The translations under genes were made by a program, and so were the position numbers. This document shows, piece after piece, positions 7,042-14,160 of a DNA stretch of 53,522 nt. The stretch covers positions 1 through 53,522 of the forward strand of contig CAJFUL010000071.1 of assembly GCA_904420245.1 (NCBI GenBank), in the 5' to 3' direction. The first letter of the stretch is position 1. Each line of letters opens with the position of its first letter. The DNA comes from Candidatus Paralachnospira avium. Its GTDB lineage: Bacteria; Bacillota; Clostridia; Lachnospirales; Lachnospiraceae. Below the pieces are notes generated by a model. That model saw only the letters and a list, made by a program, of their open reading frames with translations, was not told where the DNA came from and searched no databases.

Positions 7042-8323
7042 ATTTGTCCCGTTTTCCAGAAAGCAGAGGAAACTCCTCCACTGGTGGAGGCCGGGGCTTA
7101 AGACTGCGGAAAATGGTCTGGTCATCGCCGACGGGGCCATGCGCTCGGGCAAGACCATCGGCTGCATCGTGGGGTTTTTGCTCTGGTCCCAAGAAACCTT
7201 TTCGGGAGAAGCGTTTATCCTGGCGGGGAAGACCATGGGGGCGCTCCGGAAAAATGTGATACAGCCCATGATACAGATCCTGGAGGCGTGGGGCTGGCCG
7301 TACTCTTATATCCGTTCCGGGGCGGAGATGCGTCTGGAGATCGGGGACAACCGGTATTATCTCTACAGCGCCGGGAATGAAGCCAGCAAAAACGCGCTTC
7401 AGGGCCTTACGGCAGCAGGCTGCTATGCCGATGAGGCGGCTCTGTTTCCGGAAAGTTTTTTGAACCAGATGATCGGACGGTGTTCTGTGGCGGGGGCCAG
7501 GATATGGATGAACTGCAATCCTGAGAATCCCCATAACCTGGTCAAGAAACAGTTCATCGACCGGAGGGAGGAAAAGGGAGTTTACTATCTGCATTTTATG
7601 ATGGACGACAATCTTTCCCTGTCTCCCGGGATCAAAGAGAGGTACAGACGGATCTGGGCGCCGGAGAGCGTGTTCTATAAACGGTATGTGCTGGGCCAGT
7701 GGGCAGCGGCGGAGGGCGTCATTTATCCGCAGTTTGCGGAAGATCCGGGCCGGTATCTGGTGGACGAGGCATGGCTGGAAGAAAATAAGATCATATACGC
7801 AGCGATAGGAGTCGATTTCGGAGGTACGAGATCGGCTCATTCTTTTACCCTGACCGGTTTTACGAAGGGCTACAGGCAGGTGGTGGTGCTGGATGAGTTT
7901 TATTTAAAGAAGCGCATCAATCCCAGCCAGCTCCAGGAGGCTTTTCTGGATTTTGTCAGGAAGGCCCGGAAGAAGTATAAGGTCTATGAGGCTTACTGCG
8001 ACAGCGCGGAGCAGACTCTGATCTCCGGACTGGAATATGCCTGCGCGGAAGCAGGCGTGCAGATTTCCATCCGGAATGCCATCAAAGGGCCCGTGAACGA
8101 CAGGATCTCTTTTTATAATAGCCTGATGGCCCAGGACAGATGGAAGGTCATGTCCCACTGTGTCCATGTGACAGAAGCCTTCAGCCAGGCTGTCTATGAT
8201 GAGAAGAGGCGGTTTGAGGATGTGCGGCTGGATGACGGGACGGTAAATGTGGACAGTCTGGACAGTACGGAGTACAGCACAGAGAGCGTCCAGAATGAGA
8301 TCTTGTATCTGAATGGGCCGTGA
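7016..8323 (+). CDS. terL: Terminase large subunit (PBSX type)
   Basis: The packaging ATPase-nuclease is taken from the GTG at 7016, six bases after AGGAGGAGGA, giving 435 residues; upstream in-frame ATGs lack a ribosome site and lie inside terS. Walker A is ADGAMRSGKT (38-47) and Walker B ends in YADEA (about 138-142). The C-terminal RNase H-like nuclease starts around GVDFGGTRSAHSF. Length and motif order match PBSX/SPP1-type TerL proteins. The gene appears intact. Confidence 0.93.
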   Translation: MEKRQKGFRFVPFSRKQRKLLHWWRPGLKTAENGLVIADGAMRSGKTIGCIVGFLLWSQETFSGEAFILAGKTMGALRKNVIQPMIQILEAWGWPYSYIRSGAEMRLEIGDNRYYLYSAGNEASKNALQGLTAAGCYADEAALFPESFLNQMIGRCSVAGARIWMNCNPENPHNLVKKQFIDRREEKGVYYLHFMMDDNLSLSPGIKERYRRIWAPESVFYKRYVLGQWAAAEGVIYPQFAEDPGRYLVDEAWLEENKIIYAAIGVDFGGTRSAHSFTLTGFTKGYRQVVVLDEFYLKKRINPSQLQEAFLDFVRKARKKYKVYEAYCDSAEQTLISGLEYACAEAGVQISIRNAIKGPVNDRISFYNSLMAQDRWKVMSHCVHVTEAFSQAVYDEKRRFEDVRLDDGTVNVDSLDSTEYSTESVQNEILYLNGP

Positions 8324-8380
8324 TGCCCGGCGGATCCTGGTCCGGGTAGTATTTATTTTTAGACAGAAAGGGATAGGGAG

Positions 8381-9823
8381 ATGAAAAGAGTAACCATCAA
8401 GCAGTATTTATCAGGGCTGGGCTACAGCCTGCCGGTGGAAGAGACTTACAGCTATATCGCGGAATGGCTGGAATGGTACCAGAACGAGGTGAGCCGCTTC
8501 CATACCTACAAGATCTACGACGGCGCCAGGTTAAGGTCTGAGAAGCGCTACCGGCTGGGAATGGCCAAGAAGGTCTGTGAGGACTGGGCAAATCTGCTGC
8601 TGAATGAAAAAGTATCCATCAAAGCGGAAAATTATGAGCCGCGTCTCAATGAGATCCTGGAGAACAATAATTTCCGGGTGAGGGGGAATCAGCTGATCGA
8701 GCTGGCCTTTGCGCTTGGAACGGGAGCGCTGGTGGAATATCTGGGGCCGGAGGGAAATATCGTGATCGACTATGTGCGGGCCGATATGATCTATCCTCTC
8801 AGCTACGATAACGGAGACGTGACGGAGTGCGCCTTCGGCAGCTACCGGAATTACGGAGGGAAAGAGTGCATCTATTTACAGATCCACCGGCTGGGACGGC
8901 GGCAGGATGGGGAGGATCCCAGGGAGTATTATCTGGAAAACAGGATCGCGGATGTGGACTCCGGAGCGGCGGTCCCTTTTCCCGGAAATATGCATACGGT
9001 CATCCGGACCGGCTCGAGAAAGCCGCTGTTCCAGTTTATCACGCCCAATATCGTCAACAATATCGATCTGGACAGTCCCATGGGGATCTCCGTGTTTGCC
9101 AACGCATTGGATGAGATCAAGGCCTGCGATCTGGTCTTTGACAGCTATATCAATGAGTTTGTCCTGGGCAGGAAGCGGATACTGGTGCCCATCTCCATGG
9201 CGAGGATGGCCATGGGGCAGCAGGGGGACAGGTCGGAGACGGTCTTTGTGCCGGAATTTGATCCGTCGGAAACGGTCTTTTACCAGATGCCAAGCGACAG
9301 GAACAGCGATCTGAAGCCTACGGAGGTGGATATGACCATCCGGGCCCAGGAGCATGAGCTGGGCATCCAGAGAGCTCTGGATCTGTGCAGTTTCAAGTGC
9401 GGTCTGGGTACCAGGCATTATCAGTTTACCGGTTCCGGCGTCAAGACGGCCACGGAGGTGATCTCCGACAGATCGGATCTGTATCAGAATCTCAAGAAGA
9501 ATGAAATCCCGGTCCGCGCCGCCATCGTCCGCATGGCTCAGGCAGTGGCTTTTCTGGACGGGATGGGCGAGGATCTGGAGGTGTCCGTTGATTTTGACGA
9601 CTCTGTCATCGAGGACGCCAATACTTCCATAGACAGGAATCTTAAGCTGGTGCAGGGAGGTCTGAAGTCCAGGATCTCAGCCATCATGGAGATCGGAAAG
9701 TGCAGCCGGGAAGAGGCGCAGAAGGAGATCAGGCGGATCGCGGAGGAAGAATCGGGTACAGGAACGGAGATCGATTGGAGCAGTATGGGCCGTACAGATC
9801 CCGTGTCCGGTGACGGAGAATGA
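8381..9823 (+). CDS. Portal protein (SPP1 gp6-like)
   Basis: This 480-residue protein resembles SPP1-type portals, with a W-rich N terminus (YIAEWLEWYQNEVSRFH) and a long central alpha/beta core. An acidic C-terminal part contains the repeated EVISDRSDLYQNLKKNE helix typical of the portal stem and wing. The portal forms the dodecameric DNA channel at one capsid vertex and docks the terminase. GATAGGGAG precedes the ATG, and the stop overlaps the minor capsid gene by four bases. Confidence 0.88.
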   Translation: MKRVTIKQYLSGLGYSLPVEETYSYIAEWLEWYQNEVSRFHTYKIYDGARLRSEKRYRLGMAKKVCEDWANLLLNEKVSIKAENYEPRLNEILENNNFRVRGNQLIELAFALGTGALVEYLGPEGNIVIDYVRADMIYPLSYDNGDVTECAFGSYRNYGGKECIYLQIHRLGRRQDGEDPREYYLENRIADVDSGAAVPFPGNMHTVIRTGSRKPLFQFITPNIVNNIDLDSPMGISVFANALDEIKACDLVFDSYINEFVLGRKRILVPISMARMAMGQQGDRSETVFVPEFDPSETVFYQMPSDRNSDLKPTEVDMTIRAQEHELGIQRALDLCSFKCGLGTRHYQFTGSGVKTATEVISDRSDLYQNLKKNEIPVRAAIVRMAQAVAFLDGMGEDLEVSVDFDDSVIEDANTSIDRNLKLVQGGLKSRISAIMEIGKCSREEAQKEIRRIAEEESGTGTEIDWSSMGRTDPVSGDGE

Positions 9824-11139
9824 ATCTGAACAGGACAGAGCGGCAGGAGGCCTCCGATCCCATGGCCCGGATCTATGAGGAGCTGGAGGCGCGGCTGATG
9901 TCCAATATCGTCCGCCATATCCGGGATTACGGAAGGCCTGTGGATTCGGACAGATGGAGGTTTGAAAAGCTGGCGGAGATCGGCAGGCTGAATGAAGAAA
10001 ATATGCGGATCATTGCCGCAAGCGCCGCCCCCAGCCAGAAGGCCGCCAGGGAGATGTGTTTCCAAATGGCCGGGCAGGCTTTGGCCAGGACGCGATCCTC
10101 CGGTGAGGGGGAGGAGATGAGCGCTCATGTGCGGGAGGCCGTTAAAAAGGTCTATGACCAGGTCTGGGAATCCTTGAACAGCAGCAATACGACGCTGCTC
10201 TATCAGGCGGCAAATTCCTACAGGAGGCTGGTGGGAGATATTTGCTCCGGGGACCGGGAGGAGGCCGTGGCAAAGGATTTTCGGGAGATCCTGGGGGAAG
10301 AGGCGGCAAAGGAGGCTATGGGGGCCCAGAGCAGGAGCCAGGCTCTGGAGGCGGCCTTGCGGCGGTTCAATGAAGAAGGGATCGCGGCCTTTTTTGACCG
10401 GGCAGGGAGAAAATGGACGCCGGAGGCTTACAGCAGCATGGTCCTGCGTACGGCGGCCCAGAATGCGGCCTCAGAGGCTTTATTTGCCAGGATGGAGGAG
10501 CGGGGATACCACTTGATCCAGGTCAGCAGCCACTCCGGGGCGCGTCCCAAGTGCGCCGGGGATCAGGGAAAGATCTTTGACCGGAACAATGGCAGCGGAT
10601 ACACCGTGGACCGGAATGGAAAGAAGCTGCCGTATTATCCCCTTTCTTCTTCCAGCTATGGAGAGCCTGACGGGCTGTTCGGGATCAACTGCGGTCACCA
10701 CGGCGTGCCGTTTATTCCCGGGGTGAGCCGGGAGCGGTATATTCCCACGGGGGATCTGGAAGAAAACGATGAGGAGTATAGGAAGATCCAGACCCAGAGA
10801 GAGCTGGAGCGGAGAGTGCGGAAGCAGAAGCGGCTGTGTATGCTGTACCGGGAGGCCGGAGACCAGGAGGCCCTTGCGAAAGCAAGGAAGGCGCTGCGCG
10901 GAAAAGAGCAGAAGCTGCGGGACTATGTAAACAGCCAGGAAAATCTGGTCCGGAGGCCGGAACGGGAGCAGGTGCCTGGATGGGATAAGAAGGATACAGA
11001 GGCCGGAAAGCAGCCGAAGGCCGTTTTGCGGGGCGGCGGAGAGGAAGGGAGGTCCGTTCCAGAGCCGCAGAAAAACAGAGCGGCGGAGGTTGAAGAAGAG
11101 AAGGAGAGAGGGTATACTGAGGGGAGAAGCGGAGGATGA
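9820..11139 (+). CDS. MuF-type minor capsid protein (Phage_min_cap2) ending in a toxin linker
   Basis: This 439-residue protein is a capsid-associated MuF-clan protein. A helical N-terminal half (1-230) leads into the signature HSGARPKCAGDQG (238-250) and INCGHHGVPFIPG (289-301). A charged coiled coil (315-375) and a low-complexity linker EPQKNRAAEVEEEK (415-428) follow. In MuF polymorphic toxins of temperate phages the C terminus carries a swappable toxin. Here the frame stops shortly after the linker, and a toxin domain continues at once in the +1 frame. Removing one G from the GGGG at 11121-11124 would give one continuous capsid-toxin protein. The linker DNA is duplicated at 12469. Confidence 0.85.
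   Translation: MNLNRTERQEASDPMARIYEELEARLMSNIVRHIRDYGRPVDSDRWRFEKLAEIGRLNEENMRIIAASAAPSQKAAREMCFQMAGQALARTRSSGEGEEMSAHVREAVKKVYDQVWESLNSSNTTLLYQAANSYRRLVGDICSGDREEAVAKDFREILGEEAAKEAMGAQSRSQALEAALRRFNEEGIAAFFDRAGRKWTPEAYSSMVLRTAAQNAASEALFARMEERGYHLIQVSSHSGARPKCAGDQGKIFDRNNGSGYTVDRNGKKLPYYPLSSSSYGEPDGLFGINCGHHGVPFIPGVSRERYIPTGDLEENDEEYRKIQTQRELERRVRKQKRLCMLYREAGDQEALAKARKALRGKEQKLRDYVNSQENLVRRPEREQVPGWDKKDTEAGKQPKAVLRGGGEEGRSVPEPQKNRAAEVEEEKERGYTEGRSGG
11060..11103 (+). repeat. Direct repeat R1, copy A (pre-toxin linker)
   Basis: These 44 bases are identical to 12469-12512, with weaker similarity for about a dozen bases upstream. They encode the linker EPQKNRAAEVEEEK at the end of the MuF-type protein. 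The same codons are used in the same frame in both copies, so the duplicated unit is the junction between capsid protein and toxin. Confidence 0.92.
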
Positions 11140-11371
11140 AGGCCACATTCCAGACACACCAGAAAATAGAGCTTTATTGGAAGATGTTGCGAATGATCTA
11201 GAAAATTTTCGCGGAACTGATAAATATGGAAATGAATGGTATACAAAGATTCAGAGTAATGGAAGTCAAGTATGGGTGGAATCCAGAAATGGAAATATTT
11301 TTGAAGGAGGAGTTAACGAGAAACCAAGATCATGGAATCCAAAGACAGGATTAAAAAAGGAGAAAAAATGA
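11090..11371 (+). CDS. Polymorphic toxin C-terminal domain, out of frame with the MuF gene
   Basis: This frame has no credible start: the first candidate is a TTG with no properly spaced ribosome site. It is better read as the displaced C terminus of the upstream MuF protein. The domain of about 75 residues contains GHIPDTPENRALLEDVANDL, DKYGNEWYTKI, QVWVESRNG, a GGVN segment and WNPKTGLKK. I recognise this order from memory as a small nuclease-like module at the C termini of polymorphic toxins. The activity is inferred, not shown. The next gene starts inside its stop codon, the usual toxin-immunity arrangement. Base composition is AT-rich compared with the capsid gene. Confidence 0.65.
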   Translation: MKKRRREGILRGEAEDEGHIPDTPENRALLEDVANDLENFRGTDKYGNEWYTKIQSNGSQVWVESRNGNIFEGGVNEKPRSWNPKTGLKKEKK

Positions 11372-11727
11372 AAGCAATGCAGTCATTTTTAATGTTTTTT
11401 TATATTTTAGATCAATGCTATGAGTCATATCCGGAGGATGATCTAGGCAGCTTCCTGGGAGCGGTATCTCCTGAACTTTGGGGAGATGGTAAGCCCATGG
11501 ATAAGGCGGTGTATCAAGATTGGCAAGACCGAAATCAGATGGATTGTCTGAATGATCAAAATATTGTAAAAGCAGTTCTTGATTTTTTATCGTATTATCA
11601 AGAAAAATTTGGGCTTGATTTTTCGCGAACAAAGCTCATGCTTCAGAAGCATGCTGATAATGGACTGGTGAGAAAAGCGGCCGATAAGACCGAGATGATG
11701 TATCAAAAATATAAATATGAAGAATGA
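11368..11727 (+). CDS. Probable immunity protein for the adjacent toxin domain
   Basis: This 119-residue acidic protein begins at an ATGA overlap with the toxin stop codon and has AAAGGAG five bases upstream (an ATG at 11332 is possible but lacks such a site). It has no signal peptide, no long hydrophobic segment and is predicted mostly helical, with motifs such as YPEDDLGSFLGAVSPELWGDG. Tight coupling to a toxin module, small size, acidity and AT-rich DNA all fit a cytoplasmic immunity protein. I do not recognise the family by name. Confidence 0.6.
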   Translation: MKAMQSFLMFFYILDQCYESYPEDDLGSFLGAVSPELWGDGKPMDKAVYQDWQDRNQMDCLNDQNIVKAVLDFLSYYQEKFGLDFSRTKLMLQKHADNGLVRKAADKTEMMYQKYKYEE

Positions 11728-11730
11728 AAA

Positions 11731-11937
11731 ATGGATTTTCCGGAGGAGTTTTTGTTTGAATATCATGGAAGCAGAAAGTTTAAACGTCACTTGCTCAGTT
11801 TTGCCGGGCGAAGCCCCATATACCGTACCGGCACAAGACTGTGCGCATACAGCCTGACCGGAAGTCATGCTTCCCCATCCACTTGGGCACAGATCCATAT
11901 ATTCCAGAAAGAGGTGATCTATGAAATATCTGGATGA
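11731..11937 (+). pseudogene. Short ORF running into repeat R2, probable gene remnant
   Basis: An ORF of 68 codons begins three bases after the immunity gene. Only its first 22 codons (MDFPEEFLFEYHGSRKF onward) precede repeat R2; the rest is translation of R2 itself and the following spacer. No good ribosome site precedes it. The likely reading is the 5' remnant of a lost gene joined to R2 by recombination, not a functional protein. Confidence 0.3.
11799..11874 (+). repeat. Direct repeat R2, copy A, with three hairpins
   Basis: These 76 bases are identical to 13117-13192. The element can fold into three small hairpins: GGGC-GAA-GCCC (11806-11816), GCACA-AGAC-TGTGC (11831-11844) and GGAAG-TCATG-CTTCC (11860-11874). 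The last hairpin ends exactly at the end of identity. It follows an immunity-like gene in both copies. No conserved start codon or ribosome site suggests that it is coding. Confidence 0.92.
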
Positions 11938-12379
11938 GATTATACGGGCATTAAATGCAACAGAGTTATATAATGATGAAATTCTTTATAAATTTTCGGA
12001 TCTTTATGATGCGATAAAGAATATAAGTGAAGAACATATAAAAATAGATGATTGCATAATAATGCCCTATTATGTTTTCGGCGGAAGAAGGCTGGAATTA
12101 TACGAATACGAAATGAATATCCGGCTAGTTGATAAATTGGACTTTGAACAATATCTGCTGAACAAAACTGGAAAGAAAAAAGCAGATGATATTCCAAAAG
12201 AAGTGATACTGTTGCATAAGAATTGTTATTATGAAGTATTAAAAACAGAGAGTGAAATATCTATTGAAAAAATCAAACGATATATAGATTACTTATATGA
12301 TAACAGTAATCTGGAAAAGCAGATCCGGCAAGTATTGGGAGGATTTGATACCCAAAACTTAATGTTTGAGTTTTATTAG
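11921..12379 (+). CDS. Orphan immunity-like protein
   Basis: This 152-residue protein is preceded by GAAAGAGGTGAT and starts at an ATG. It is acidic, AT-rich in codons, and lacks signal or membrane segments. I recognise no family. It lies just after repeat R2 copy A with no toxin domain in front of it. Its size and composition resemble the immunity-like genes on either side. The best inference is an orphan immunity gene left after its toxin partner was lost. Confidence 0.5.
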   Translation: MKYLDEIIRALNATELYNDEILYKFSDLYDAIKNISEEHIKIDDCIIMPYYVFGGRRLELYEYEMNIRLVDKLDFEQYLLNKTGKKKADDIPKEVILLHKNCYYEVLKTESEISIEKIKRYIDYLYDNSNLEKQIRQVLGGFDTQNLMFEFY

Positions 12380-12468
12380 TGATAGTTTGTCTGGCTTTAC
12401 CAGACGATGTCTTAGAAGCCGAGTGTTTTTTTGCCATCCGGCTTTTAGACGGAACGGGAGGTTTGTTT

Positions 12469-12512
12469 CAGAGCCGCAGAAAAACAGAGCGGCGGAGGTT
12501 GAAGAAGAGAAG
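12469..12512 (+). repeat. Direct repeat R1, copy B
   Basis: This copy is identical over 44 bases to the linker at the end of the MuF gene (11060-11103). It is no longer attached to a capsid gene: upstream is about 90 bp of AT-rich sequence containing a 6-bp GTCTGG/CCAGAC hairpin (around 12389-12405), and downstream only a short tail of coding sequence remains. Confidence 0.92.
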
Positions 12513-12560
12513 TGGAATATATCATACATTGATGAAATAGGAGACATTAGATGTATTTAA
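12469..12560 (+). pseudogene. Remnant of a second MuF-toxin C terminus
   Basis: The linker frame (EPQKNRAAEVEEEK) continues for 15 codons (WNISYIDEIGDIRCI) and stops inside the first codons of the next gene. A toxin gene ending across the start of its immunity gene is typical, so these codons look like the last residues of a toxin whose body was deleted. Alternatively they may be chance read-through after the repeat. Confidence 0.45.
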
Positions 12561-13069
12561 CAAAAATCGGTAAAAATGTCAGCGAAACAGATCCCCATGT
12601 TGAATTTGAAAAGCTGGCAGATGATTTAGTGATGGTGTCAGTCAACAATGATCCAAATGATAGATCACGAATATTCAGTTATTGGCGTCTATCCGGTGAT
12701 GGAAGTAATCCCCCGCTTGAAATCGGTGTCAATAGTCAAACAGGAACGATAAAAAGTATAACTATTTTTATAGATGCTAACTGCTTTAGAGAAATTTCAT
12801 TTCCAGATAGTCATATATCATATGGAAATATGAGAGTAGACCGGAGTATATTCAAAAAAGCGAATGACTATGTGGATGCTGAAGGTCACTATTATGCTGC
12901 TTTGGCTGGCAATAAATTTATGTGCAGTTTCCATGGACAATGCGATATAAGAGAAATTATCGTAAACCAAAAGATTCAATTTTATCTGGATGATCAGGAT
13001 CAACTACGTGGGATTGCTGTCAACAATTTAACGGATACAGAGGTTAACATGATAAAAGCTTTGATCTAA
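12551..13069 (+). CDS. Orphan immunity-like protein
   Basis: This 172-residue protein has AGGAG six bases before the ATG. The start overlaps the end of the toxin-remnant frame. It is AT-rich and acidic, with alternating hydrophobic strands (GTIKSITIFIDANCF, EIIVNQKIQFYLDD), giving a beta-rich look. No signal peptide or membrane span is seen, and I recognise no family with confidence. Its position after a linker repeat and toxin tail suggests an immunity gene retained for protection against related phages. Confidence 0.5.
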   Translation: MYLTKIGKNVSETDPHVEFEKLADDLVMVSVNNDPNDRSRIFSYWRLSGDGSNPPLEIGVNSQTGTIKSITIFIDANCFREISFPDSHISYGNMRVDRSIFKKANDYVDAEGHYYAALAGNKFMCSFHGQCDIREIIVNQKIQFYLDDQDQLRGIAVNNLTDTEVNMIKALI

Positions 13070-13116
13070 AAGTTGATCATAACGAAATGTAGAGCATCAT
13101 TCGTATTCGCCCGGCC

Positions 13117-13192
13117 TTTTGCCGGGCGAAGCCCCATATACCGTACCGGCACAAGACTGTGCGCATACAGCCTGACCGGAAGTCATGCTTCC
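13117..13192 (+). repeat. Direct repeat R2, copy B
   Basis: This copy is identical over 76 bases to 11799-11874 and has the same three hairpins. Here the left end is also part of a larger 10-bp hairpin (13106-13130), and the right end abuts a terminator-like stem. Confidence 0.92.
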
Positions 13193-13232
13193 TGCAGACG
13201 GATTTTAACCGTTTGCAGGGAGCTTTTCTTTT
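13191..13232 (+). terminator. Terminator-like hairpin after R2 copy B
   Basis: An 11-bp stem (CCTGCAGACGG, 13191-13201, with 13209-13219) has a 7-base loop and is followed by a T-rich tail (GAGCTTTTCTTTT). It could end cassette transcripts before the head-tail genes or reduce read-through from the head operon. Confidence 0.6.
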
Positions 13233-13429
13233 GCCCGGACAGCCGGAAAAGAATTTGTCCCGGCATGTATTTTCGGCGGTCAGGAGAATATATATCAGGT
13301 TGTGAGAAAGCGCTGCGGGAAAGGAGCTTGCCATTGAATACGGGTCGGCATCCGGAGAACAGAGCCGTACGGCAGGCAAAGGCCGGTTCCATCGGATAAA
13401 AGAACAGCACGGGAAAAGGAGGTGGTGAT

Positions 13430-13819
13430 ATGTCATATGTGACGATGGAGGACTATACGGAGAAATACATGGGGGAGCCCATTGCGGAAGCGGATTTCCC
13501 ATCCCTTGAAAAACGGGCGGCGGAGATCATAGAAGAGATGAGCTTATACAGGATACAAGAGGACAGGATGGACAGCTTCCGGGAGGATGTGCAGGAAAGG
13601 ATCCGGATGGCAGTCTGTGCGGAAATGGAATATCTGGACGCCAACGGCGGATCGGATCTGGATAACGGCGCCGGCCTGCAGAGCGGGAGCCTGGGAAAGT
13701 ACTCGTTTTCACAGGGGAACGGCGCGGAAGGGTATGCTGCGCAGTCTGTGTATTCGCCGCGGGCAGTCCGTCTCTTGATGCCGACAGGACTTTTATACCG
13801 GGGAGGTGGAGGGCCATGA
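13430..13819 (+). CDS. Head-tail connector protein
   Basis: This 129-residue protein has an N-terminal helical domain beginning VTMEDYTEKYMGEPIAE, followed by a second helical part with VQERIRMAVCAEMEYLDANGG. This is the shape of small gp6-type connectors that follow the major capsid gene in related siphophages. It would extend the portal ring. A strong AGGAGGTGGTGAT precedes the ATG. The stop overlaps the next gene by four bases. Confidence 0.7.
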   Translation: MSYVTMEDYTEKYMGEPIAEADFPSLEKRAAEIIEEMSLYRIQEDRMDSFREDVQERIRMAVCAEMEYLDANGGSDLDNGAGLQSGSLGKYSFSQGNGAEGYAAQSVYSPRAVRLLMPTGLLYRGGGGP

Positions 13820-14160
13820 AGGCGATCCCCAAGAGCCTGCTTTCTCATCAGGCTTCCGTATACAGAGAAACGGAAACGGGTCAGTGGGGAGGAGGAAATC
13901 TGGAGCTTATGGGAAATCTGGTCCGTATCCGGATAGAACCTTCCAGCCGCGTTGTCCGGGATAAAAACGACAGGGAGATGCAGCTTTCGGCAGTCCTGTT
14001 TGTGGACTGCAAAAACAGCCTGAACACAGCGGGGACCCTGGAAGAGGATCTGATCCTGGATTTTCAGGGAACCAGATACAGGATCGTATCTGTGGAGCCG
14101 CTGTATGACGAAAAAAGGCTGCATCACTATGAGATCGGGATGGTGAGATATGCAGGTTAA
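13816..14160 (+). CDS. Head closure protein (Minor_capsid_1-like)
   Basis: This 114-residue beta-rich protein resembles the putative minor capsid proteins that act as head-completion stoppers. Features are PKSLLSHQASVYRE near the N terminus and LDFQGTRYRIVSVEPLYD near the end. It is coupled by overlap to the connector upstream and to the next gene downstream. The role follows from position and family resemblance. Confidence 0.65.
   Translation: MKAIPKSLLSHQASVYRETETGQWGGGNLELMGNLVRIRIEPSSRVVRDKNDREMQLSAVLFVDCKNSLNTAGTLEEDLILDFQGTRYRIVSVEPLYDEKRLHHYEIGMVRYAG

Larger units (their letters stand above)
13070..13429. other. Gene-free spacer between the cassette block and head-tail genes
   Basis: This 360-bp stretch holds a 10-bp hairpin (TTCGCCCGGC with GCCGGGCGAA, 13106-13130), repeat R2 copy B and a terminator-like hairpin. 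About 200 bp of GC-rich sequence with no recognisable product then leads to the AGGAGGTGGTGAT site of the next gene. The scaffold and major capsid genes of related phages would be expected at about this place. I see no remnant of either. Confidence 0.6.

Noticed and set aside
11799-11874. R2 considered as a tRNA-like gene because it is 76 bases long with three hairpins
   Set aside because: There is no acceptor stem joining the ends and no T arm of the GGTTCGA type, and loop sizes do not fit.
12380-12468. GTCTGG/CCAGAC hairpin in front of R1 copy B considered as a terminator
   Set aside because: No T run follows the stem directly; the later T run is 20 bases away.
11060-13192. Repeats considered as a CRISPR or integron array
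   Set aside because: Only two copies of each repeat exist, spaced by more than 1 kb of coding DNA, and no cas or integron integrase gene is present.
13233-13429. Searched for a truncated capsid gene in the spacer before the head-tail connector
   Set aside because: No frame gives a stretch resembling a capsid or scaffold protein; only short ORFs crossing R2 are present.
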